DNA of 7,161 nt from Gammaproteobacteria bacterium (GTDB lineage: Bacteria; Pseudomonadota; Gammaproteobacteria; Chromatiales; Chromatiaceae): the NCBI GenBank assembly GCA_024644505.1, contig JAHEHQ010000129.1:1-7161 (forward strand), read 5' to 3'. Below the pieces are notes generated by a model, which did not search any database, had not been told where the DNA came from, and was given only the letters and a program-made list of their open reading frames with translations. Position 1 is the stretch's first letter, and each line of letters begins with the position of its first letter. Below are positions 1 to 4,729 of the stretch, one piece after another. A program made the translations under genes and the position numbers.

Positions 1-97
1 CGGGTGCAGCCGTCGAATCGGTCTGCCGCAGCCCTTCCCTGACATGGTCGATGAGGGAGTCGTCAACCGTTAGTTGAATTTCAAGCGTCTGCGGCAT
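1..97 (-). CDS. Unrecognised protein, N-terminal part only
   Basis: An open frame on the minus strand starts with ATG at 97-95 and runs off the left edge, giving 32 codons. The start is supported by a purine-rich GGGG stretch shortly upstream (read on the minus strand, AAAGGGGTG then CCCC) and by an AT-rich leader behind it. The visible protein begins MPQTLEIQLTVDDSLIDHV and continues with a basic helix. A short beta-strand-like stretch (LEIQLTV) followed by an amphipathic helix could fit a ribbon-helix-helix regulator, but it could equally be the start of many small proteins, so no function is assigned. The upstream inverted repeat at 113-128 would suit an autoregulated gene. That is inference only. 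Confidence 0.55.
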   Translation of the reverse strand, partial: MPQTLEIQLTVDDSLIDHVREGLRQTDSTAAP

Positions 98-112
98 GGG
101 GACACCCCTTTA

Positions 113-128
113 AACATTACAAAATGTT
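113..128 (-). promoter_or_regulatory. Inverted repeat in the leader of the left-edge gene (possible operator)
   Basis: AACATT (113-118) and AATGTT (123-128) are perfect 6-bp inverted arms around ACAA, 16 bases upstream of the minus-strand start at 97. Read on the minus strand the site contains TGTAAT, a 5/6 match to a sigma70 -10 box. A second dyad, AACGG (134-138) with CCGTT (146-150), lies just upstream. The stretch is clearly more AT-rich than its surroundings. This suggests a promoter with overlapping operator, but no -35 box is convincing. Confidence 0.3.
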
Positions 129-175
129 AATAAAACGGAAATCTCCCGTTAAGGCAATGCGAATTATCTTGTGAC

Positions 176-289
176 ATGACGCAAACATTGGTTGCGAGGG
201 TAGTCGACGGGTCTCCCGCATCTGGTGCGGGGATTAGAACGGGTGATGTCATCGTTCAGGTGGCGAATCAACCGGTAAACGGACCCTAA
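176..289 (+). pseudogene. Orphan PDZ-domain fragment, likely remnant of an HtrA/Deg-type protease gene
   Basis: This 37-codon frame from ATG 176 to TAA 287-289 encodes the core of a PDZ domain. It has a first beta strand (TLVARVV), then DGSPASGAGIRTGDVIVQV and NQPVNG, matching the pattern GSPA..AG...GDVI..V.G.PV of bacterial HtrA/DegP/DegQ and related PDZ proteins. The alpha helix and last strands of the domain are missing, and there is no protease domain upstream: the in-frame codons before 176 (back to a stop at 131-133) are not recognisable. There is no ribosome binding site before the ATG. After the stop, the +1 frame reads ALAGVISGL, which could be the shifted continuation of the PDZ helix, followed by nothing recognisable. 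The best reading is a decayed gene fragment; a genuine tiny PDZ peptide is less likely. Confidence 0.55.
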
Positions 290-349
290 GGCGTTGGCCG
301 GGGTGATCAGTGGTTTGTGCCGGTGGAACTGGGTTAAACCGACGCAAGT

Positions 350-383
350 CGGTGCGGCAGGTCCTGACAGGCATGCCGCACCG
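350..383. other. Perfect 10-bp stem-loop downstream of ydcH
   Basis: CGGTGCGGCA (350-359) pairs perfectly with TGCCGCACCG (374-383) across a 14-base loop that itself contains CCT/AGG. It lies 13 bases beyond the stop of the minus-strand YdcH gene, where a terminator would be expected. However, no T-run follows on either strand, so it is not a standard intrinsic terminator. It may protect the 3' end of the transcript or be part of a dispersed repeat. Confidence 0.45.
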
Positions 384-396
384 GGTTGGGAATGGG

Positions 397-627
397 TCAG
401 CCTACGGCCTGCTGATGCTGATAGCGACGGATGATTTCCGCCATCTGGTCCTTGAGCAGGAGTTTTTCTTTCTTCTTGGTATGCAGGGTGTCGTCTGACA
501 AGGGGATGACCCCGATATCCGCCTTGTCAACTTCCTTGTTGAGTTCCCGATGACGTTCATACATGGTTTTGAACTCATCATCCTCAACCAGTAGCTTCTC
601 GACAATGTCCTGACAGTCACTGAACAT
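397..627 (-). CDS. YdcH/DUF465 family small protein
   Basis: A 76-residue acidic/basic helical protein. The start at 627 is chosen because GGAGGAA lies 6 bases upstream on the minus strand, a near-perfect Shine-Dalgarno; the frame stays open further upstream, but that part has no family similarity. The sequence shows the DUF465/YdcH layout: an N-terminal helix (about residues 8-35, EKLLVEDDEFKTMYERHREL), a linker, and a second helix rich in lysine and leucine (about 48-70), with the hallmark KKKEKLLLKDQM that resembles the family pattern LKKEKLRLKDEI. The two helices probably pack as a hairpin or coiled coil. The linker (about residues 35-48, with DIGVIPLSD) is somewhat longer than in short members. 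Members are abundant in proteobacteria and mostly of unknown function, probably cytoplasmic. It stands alone, divergent from the HDOD gene. Confidence 0.85.
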   Translation of the reverse strand: MFSDCQDIVEKLLVEDDEFKTMYERHRELNKEVDKADIGVIPLSDDTLHTKKKEKLLLKDQMAEIIRRYQHQQAVG

Positions 628-711
628 CGCTTTCCTCCGCATTTTCAAAAGTAGATCGGAAACCGGGTCGTGCCGCACATGACGCGGCGCTCCCAACACC
701 CTACGACAACT

Positions 712-732
712 CCGGGGTGTCTGTCACCCCGG
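712..732. other. Perfect 8-bp hairpin in the ydcH-HDOD intergenic region
   Basis: CCGGGGTG (712-719), loop TCTGT, and CACCCCGG (725-732) form a strong GC-rich hairpin. It is followed on the plus strand by CCGGGC and seven A residues (739-745), so it is not a U-tailed terminator in either direction. It lies in the 237-base gap between the divergent ydcH and HDOD genes, about 130 bases before the HDOD start. Its role is unknown. The rest of this gap shows a weaker GCCCC/GGGGC dyad near 750-775 and no recognised riboswitch. Confidence 0.4.
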
Positions 733-864
733 CCGGGCAAAAAAACCGTCACGCAGCCCCTAAGCCTAATGGGGGCGGCAAGGTCGGCACACCTGGGACA
801 ACATGATATTCTTAAAGGATGTCTATGGTCTGTCCGATACCGGCAGATAGGGGAATCAGAATCT

Positions 865-1734
865 ATGGATGCTCAGGAACTCGTCAATCAGGCAGAGGGG
901 CTGTTCTCATTGCCAGAGGTCAGTCATCGGCTTTCCGTCCTGCTTGAGGATGAAAGCTTCGCTCTGCCCGAGATAGCGGAGCTCATCAGTTACGACCCGG
1001 TGTTGTTGGGCAGGCTCCTCAAAACGGCGAACCAACTGCCTTACCGGGGCCCCGAGGTGGACAACGTTTCCGATGCAGTCGCCCGAATCGGCCTCAAGGA
1101 TCTGCGAACTCTGGTTATGTCCACCGAGGCCATTCAGACATTCCGGGACCTGCCCCCCGACTTGGTCGACATAAACAACTTTTGGCACCACAGCGTCTGT
1201 ACCGGCCTCGCGGCGGAATCCCTGGCATTCAAATGTGAGGGAGCTGAGCCTACACAGCTGTTCGTCGGTGGCCTGATGCACGATATTGGTCAATTGCCGA
1301 TCTATCAATTTCTCCCCGATCTCGCCAGGCAGGTGCTCGAAAAGTCGGGTAAGTCGGAGTACTACCGATACCGGGCCGAAAAAGAGGTCATAGGAGCAGA
1401 GATGACCCATGCCCACGTGGGCGCGGCACTGATACGCAAGTGGAATCTGTCAGCTGCGTTGCAGGAGATGATTGCATTCCACCACGAGCCCCGCAAGGCG
1501 GTGAACTACCCCCTGCAGGTTTCGATCGTGCACATCTCCACCGCCATCGCCAACTGCATCGAACCCAGCTGGAACAGGGCGCAGCTGGATGCCACAAGGG
1601 TGAATATCGATAGCTTTGCCTGGGAGACGACGGGTCTGTCACCCAAGGTGATCGAGCCCATCGTCGACCAGATCAACATGGAGTCTTTCACGGTACTGGA
1701 TATTATCGATCCGGAATCCCTGCAGATGTTCTGA
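865..1734 (+). CDS. HDOD domain signalling protein with altered metal site
   Basis: A 289-residue soluble protein made almost entirely of one HDOD (HD-related output) domain. The start at 865 is chosen because AGGGGAA sits 9 bases upstream and the domain begins at once with a short N-terminal helix; the frame extends upstream to 670, but that part is low-complexity and unlike the family. Landmarks are FSLPEVSHRL (14-23, the typical LP..v..L opening), SYDPVLLGRLLKTAN (42-56), DAVARIGLKDLRTLV (70-84), FWHHS (106-110), GGLMHDIGQL (135-144), THAHVGAALIRKW (181-193) and FHHEP (205-209). Catalytic HD phosphohydrolases need a final Asp after the HLA motif (HLAD); here the matching place reads HIST, with Thr226. 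HDOD proteins are generally regulatory and not catalytic, and this one has no attached GGDEF, EAL, receiver or kinase domain. It probably acts as a cytoplasmic adaptor in signalling. It is monocistronic and ends 18 bases from the convergent DUF4342 gene, with no clear terminator between them. Confidence 0.88.
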   Translation: MDAQELVNQAEGLFSLPEVSHRLSVLLEDESFALPEIAELISYDPVLLGRLLKTANQLPYRGPEVDNVSDAVARIGLKDLRTLVMSTEAIQTFRDLPPDLVDINNFWHHSVCTGLAAESLAFKCEGAEPTQLFVGGLMHDIGQLPIYQFLPDLARQVLEKSGKSEYYRYRAEKEVIGAEMTHAHVGAALIRKWNLSAALQEMIAFHHEPRKAVNYPLQVSIVHISTAIANCIEPSWNRAQLDATRVNIDSFAWETTGLSPKVIEPIVDQINMESFTVLDIIDPESLQMF

Positions 1735-1752
1735 CGCCGCCAGCGTGCTGAG

Positions 1753-2067
1753 TCAGGGGTGATCCAGTTTCTCTTTGTCCCCTGCGGGCGGGTTTGAGCG
1801 GATGACCTCCACCTTGAACTCCGTCAACAGTGCCGCCAGGGCGCCAAGTGCCGCCAGAACCGGTGCCATGATGGTAACGACCCCCCCGACCGCCACACCC
1901 GCTGTCAGTGGGATCTCCAACAGGCTCTCTCCGTCGGGTTTGCGGATAATGAGCCGGCGTACATTACCCTCGGCCACCAGTTTCTTGATGCGATCGACCA
2001 GTTCATTGCCTGTTACCATCAGGTCCTCGGACCAGTCGCGATCCTCTTTTCTCGGTTTTTCCGACAT
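1753..2067 (-). CDS. DUF4342 family protein
   Basis: A 104-residue protein. Two in-frame ATGs lie six bases apart (2073 and 2067). The AGGAG motif is only 2 bases from the first but 8 bases from the second, so the second is chosen (MSEKPRKED). Residues 1-15 are charged. Residues 16-52 carry the family signature: a helix (VTGNELVDRIKKLVAEG) followed by NVRRLIIRKPDGESLLEIPL. Residues 54-81 form a long hydrophobic Gly/Ala-rich segment (AGVAVGGVV...LAALGALAALL), then KVEVIR and a polar tail. This matches DUF4342, a small bacterial family of unknown function. The hydrophobic stretch may be a membrane-associated hairpin or a buried core; the family is not biochemically defined as far as I know. It is convergent with the HDOD gene and divergent from the lipoprotein gene. 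Confidence 0.87.
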   Translation of the reverse strand: MSEKPRKEDRDWSEDLMVTGNELVDRIKKLVAEGNVRRLIIRKPDGESLLEIPLTAGVAVGGVVTIMAPVLAALGALAALLTEFKVEVIRSNPPAGDKEKLDHP

Positions 2068-2218
2068 GATCATCTCTCCTGTTCTTATCCGAAGGGTATA
2101 GCCCTGTATACATCAACATCGTTACAATTAAACCTATGGTACCCAAAGCCGCCGATACGAAACCAGTACGCTGTCAATGTCACGTTGACGGAGTATTGGC
2201 ACTCGGGAGCATGCTAAA
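2068..2218. promoter_or_regulatory. Divergent intergenic region with two dyads
   Basis: These 151 bases must hold promoters for the DUF4342 gene (left) and the lipoprotein gene (right). Two inverted repeats are visible: GTATA (2096-2100) with TATAC (2107-2111), and GTCAA (2173-2177) with TTGAC (2185-2189). The first lies in the DUF4342 leader, about 30 bases from its start; the second lies about 30 bases before the lipoprotein start. Either could be an operator, but no well-spaced -35/-10 pair could be assigned with confidence. Confidence 0.3.
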
Positions 2219-2773
2219 ATGCATTGGATCAGGTTTCTAACCCTTTCACTGGTCGTTACCGCCCTTGCCGGCTGTGCCGCCCCGCCGGATTCCCCGCTGG
2301 CCTCACCCTATTTTGAGCTGGAGCCCGGCTCTGTGCTCGAACTGCACAGGGATTTGGAGATCCCGCCCGGATTGGCCCGCCTTTTTTTTCAGCGTGGAGA
2401 GATCCTCCCCAAAGGTGGAATGAACCAATACGAACCCAGTTGTGATATTGAGGTGCGTAAACTCTCCCAGGAGATCCAGGTTATAAAAAAGGGTGTTTTT
2501 TCCATCGAGCGGGAACAGTTCGGACGCGAGGCGGTGGCTGAATCGGACGGCGTCAAACTGGCATTCTACGGCGGTTTATGGAGAGGCGGCGGGTACTCGG
2601 TCTTTCGCTACAGGCGCTTCTGGCTGCAATCCGAGGAGCAGCCGCAGGTGATGCGCATGACCTGCCGGGGGACCTGGGAGGAGATCGTCAGGGCCACGCC
2701 CCCTACCCTGCCCGAGATTCGAATTGCCCTGGGTGAGATCTTTTCAATCAAGCCGGATCCGGATATTCCCTAG
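2219..2773 (+). CDS. Putative outer-membrane lipoprotein, unknown function
   Basis: A 184-residue protein with a classic lipoprotein signal: one Arg near the N-terminus (R5), a hydrophobic stretch (6-16) and the lipobox LAGC with the lipidated Cys at residue 19. The following Ala and Ala do not resemble an inner-membrane retention signal, so outer-membrane placement is likely. The start is supported by CGGGAG 9 bases upstream. The mature part (about 165 residues) is probably a small beta-rich periplasmic domain. It opens with GSVLELHRDLEIPPGLARLF, which looks like a conserved strand pair, and has a central YEPSCDIEVRKL. It carries two Cys besides the lipid Cys (C75 and C149), which could form a disulfide. 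I do not recognise a named family. It has its own divergent promoter region, and no partner gene is evident. Confidence 0.8.
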   Translation: MHWIRFLTLSLVVTALAGCAAPPDSPLASPYFELEPGSVLELHRDLEIPPGLARLFFQRGEILPKGGMNQYEPSCDIEVRKLSQEIQVIKKGVFSIEREQFGREAVAESDGVKLAFYGGLWRGGGYSVFRYRRFWLQSEEQPQVMRMTCRGTWEEIVRATPPTLPEIRIALGEIFSIKPDPDIP

Positions 2774-2812
2774 TCAGTGTCCGTTCAGAAGCGCATGGTC
2801 TTCAAGAACTCC

Positions 2813-2950
2813 GTCATCCCGGCAATTGCCGGGATCCAGGGAATGCAGCAAGTTACTGGATTCAATCCTCAGGTCCGTTGAGGGTGCACCCCAAGGGCAC
2901 TTCCTTCGGGCGCATCCGTGCACCACGACTCCGGCCTTTGCCAGAATGAC
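2813..2950. repeat. 138-bp dispersed repeat with imperfect inverted ends (MITE-like)
   Basis: The left end starts with GTCAT and contains a perfect 20-bp palindrome, ATCCCGGCAATTGCCGGGAT (2816-2835), followed by CCAGGG. The right end, read on the minus strand, starts GTCATTCTGGCAAAGGCCGG and matches the left end at 18 of 25 positions. Internally, GGTGCAC (2883-2889) pairs with GTGCACC (2918-2924), enclosing a near-complementary CCCAAGG/CCTTCGGG stem. Ends of the form GTCATcCCGG...CCGGgATGAC are typical of intergenic repeats scattered in many proteobacterial genomes. Copy number cannot be checked here. It lies between the lipoprotein and the acyl-CoA synthetase, ending 33 bases before the latter's start. 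Confidence 0.6.
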
Positions 2951-2983
2951 CAAAACAGCAATTTCCGGGCGGGTACTGAGTTA

Positions 2984-4555
2984 ATGATTATCACAGAAAT
3001 TCTGGCACGCAATGCCAGGCAGTACGGGGACGAAACTGCCCTGGTCGAGCGCGAGCCCGAAACGGGGGGCCGGCGTGAGATCTCCTGGCAAAGCTTCGAT
3101 ACACAGGCCAGCCGCTTTGCCAACGCGCTGATCAAACACGGCATAAAGCCGGGTGACCGGGTGGTGCAGCTGCTGATGAACTGTCTGGAATGGCTGCCGG
3201 CCTATTTCGGGATTCTGCGCACCGGCGCCTGGGCGGTACCCCTGAACTTTCGTTTCGAGGCGGAACTCATCAATGCCTGCTGTGGACTGGCCACCCCACG
3301 GGTGCTGCTTTTTGGGGAGGAGTTCGTCGAGAGGATCACCGAGATCCGGCCCAGTCTCGGAAAATCGGTAGAGCTCTTTCTGTTTCTCGGGCCGGAGCGG
3401 GCCCGACCGGATTTTGCCGTGCCATACGAGGCATTCGTCGCAGGCGCCGACGATGCAGATCCCCGGATCCCCATCAACCTTTCCGATGATGCGGCACTCT
3501 ATTTTACTTCCGGCACCACCGGGCAGCCCAAGGCGGTGCGGTTGACCCACCGCAACCTGGAGCACGCCTGTTATGTCGAGAACCGGCATCACGGACAGAC
3601 CCACAGCGACAATTTCCTCTGCATTCCGCCGCTCTATCACACCGGTGCCAAGATGCACTGGTTCGGCAACTTCATCGTAGGAGCCAGGGCCGTCATACTG
3701 AAAGGCGTCAGGCCGGACTGGGTCCTGGAGGCGGTGTCGGAAGAAGAGGCGACCATCGTCTGGCTGCTCGTGCCATGGGCCCACGACATACTGATAGCCT
3801 GGGAAAATGGCGAGATCGATCCCAGCCGGTACCGGCTGGGACAGTGGCGCCTGATGCATATCGGCGCCCAGCCGGTCCCGCCCAACCTGATACAGGCCTG
3901 GAAACGGCTGTTCCCCCATCAGGATTACGACACCAACTACGGCCTTACCGAGACCACCGGTCCTGGCTGTGTGCATCTGGGGGTGGAGAACACCCACAAG
4001 ATCGGTGCCATCGGTGTTCCCGGCTTCGACTGGGAGTGCCGGATCGTGGACGGTGACGGGCGGGATCTGCCCGACGGTGAAGAGGGGGAACTGTGGGTCC
4101 GCGGTCCCGGCGTAATGAAGGAGTACTACCGCAACCCCGAAGCGACGGCCGCCACCCTGACGAACGGCTGGCTGCACACCGGCGATATTGCCCGGCGGGA
4201 TTCAGGAGGGTTCCTCTGGCTGGTGGACCGAAAGAAAGATCTGATCATCACCGGCGGCGAGAATGTCTCCCCGGTCGAGGTGGAGAATTTCTTCATGGCC
4301 CACCCGGACATACAGGATATCGCGGTCATCGGAACCCGGGACCAGCGCATGGGGGAGCTGGTGACGGCAATTATCCAGATCAAACCCGGGCATCGACTGG
4401 ACCGGTCTCAGGTGCATGAGTTTGCGGAAGGACTGCCCCGCTACAAACGTCCCCGGCTGATCCATTTCGACCAGGTGCCCCGCAATGCCACCGGCAAGAT
4501 CGAAAAGCCCCGCTTGAGGGAAAAATATGCCAAGGCTGCCCCGGAAGAGATCTGA
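2984..4555 (+). CDS. Acyl-CoA synthetase / AMP-dependent ligase (ANL superfamily)
   Basis: A 523-residue, full-length adenylate-forming enzyme that should activate a carboxylic acid with ATP to an acyl-AMP and then pass it to CoA, in the cytoplasm. All core motifs are intact: the P-loop TSGTTGQPK (175-183), the YGLTETTG motif (319-326), GWLHTGD (395-401, with ATP-ribose-binding Asp401), DRKKDLIITGGENVSP (from 415, hinge region) and the C-terminal catalytic Lys505 in ATGKIEK. The ATG at 2984 (MIITEILARNARQYGD) is preferred over an in-frame GTG at 2918, because the latter lies inside the upstream repeat and adds residues unlike the family. A weak GGGCGGG lies 10 bases upstream. The chain length of the substrate cannot be told from sequence; a medium- or long-chain fatty or aromatic acid is possible. 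No beta-oxidation or biosynthetic partner is adjacent, so its pathway is open. Confidence 0.9.
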   Translation: MIITEILARNARQYGDETALVEREPETGGRREISWQSFDTQASRFANALIKHGIKPGDRVVQLLMNCLEWLPAYFGILRTGAWAVPLNFRFEAELINACCGLATPRVLLFGEEFVERITEIRPSLGKSVELFLFLGPERARPDFAVPYEAFVAGADDADPRIPINLSDDAALYFTSGTTGQPKAVRLTHRNLEHACYVENRHHGQTHSDNFLCIPPLYHTGAKMHWFGNFIVGARAVILKGVRPDWVLEAVSEEEATIVWLLVPWAHDILIAWENGEIDPSRYRLGQWRLMHIGAQPVPPNLIQAWKRLFPHQDYDTNYGLTETTGPGCVHLGVENTHKIGAIGVPGFDWECRIVDGDGRDLPDGEEGELWVRGPGVMKEYYRNPEATAATLTNGWLHTGDIARRDSGGFLWLVDRKKDLIITGGENVSPVEVENFFMAHPDIQDIAVIGTRDQRMGELVTAIIQIKPGHRLDRSQVHEFAEGLPRYKRPRLIHFDQVPRNATGKIEKPRLREKYAKAAPEEI

Positions 4556-4577
4556 ATCCCCTGCCCTGTCCCTCCGG

Positions 4578-4676
4578 GTTGGCTTTCCAATGAGGCCATT
4601 CGGCGTTGCGCATCGCTCATTTGGAATCACCAAAATTCGCTCTGCGCGCCTTGACTGGCCTCATTGGAGAGCCAAC
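4578..4676. repeat. 99-bp imperfect palindrome (long hairpin, MITE-like)
   Basis: The outer arms GTTGGCTTTCCAATGAGGCC (4578-4597) and its reverse complement with one mismatch (4657-4676) enclose nested arms on nearly the same centre (about 4627): GGCG (4602-4605) with CGCC (4647-4650), GCGCA (4608-4612) with TGCGC (4643-4647), and TTTGG (4620-4624) with CCAAA (4630-4634) around an AATCA loop. The two strands between these arms both contain TCGCTC. RNA from either strand would fold into a long hairpin. It occupies most of the gap between the acyl-CoA ligase and uvrD and may act as a terminator-like or RNA-stabilising structure. It carries no coding frame. Confidence 0.75.
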
Positions 4677-4729
4677 ACTGGGTATCCGCATAGTGTTAAC
4701 AGGCCCTAAATTAAAGACACGATTACAAG

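Noticed and set aside
310..498. Plus-strand 62-codon frame overlapping ydcH
   Set aside because: It is antisense to the YdcH gene, spans a stem-loop, and has no recognisable protein features.
712..745. Intrinsic terminator at the 712-732 hairpin
   Set aside because: The hairpin is followed by A residues rather than T on the plus strand, and on the minus strand the T-run precedes the stem.
735..800. Possible c-di-GMP or other riboswitch ahead of the HDOD gene
   Set aside because: A few short matches (CACGCA, GCAAGG) are present, but the conserved core and paired arms of the known classes are not.
670..864. Upstream extension of the HDOD gene
   Set aside because: The extra 65 residues are Pro/Arg/Ser-rich and unlike the family, cover an intergenic hairpin, and have no ribosome binding site, whereas AGGGGAA precedes the ATG at 865.
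2981..4177. Long minus-strand open frame (398 codons) opposite the acyl-CoA ligase
   Set aside because: It mirrors the codon pattern of a well-supported GC-rich gene, resembles no family, and the plus-strand protein carries every catalytic motif.
4678..4693. LexA-like box before uvrD (CTGG-N8-ATAG)
   Set aside because: uvrD is SOS-controlled in E. coli, but this site has only 6 of 8 conserved half-site bases (consensus CTGT-N8-ACAG) and no promoter could be placed around it.
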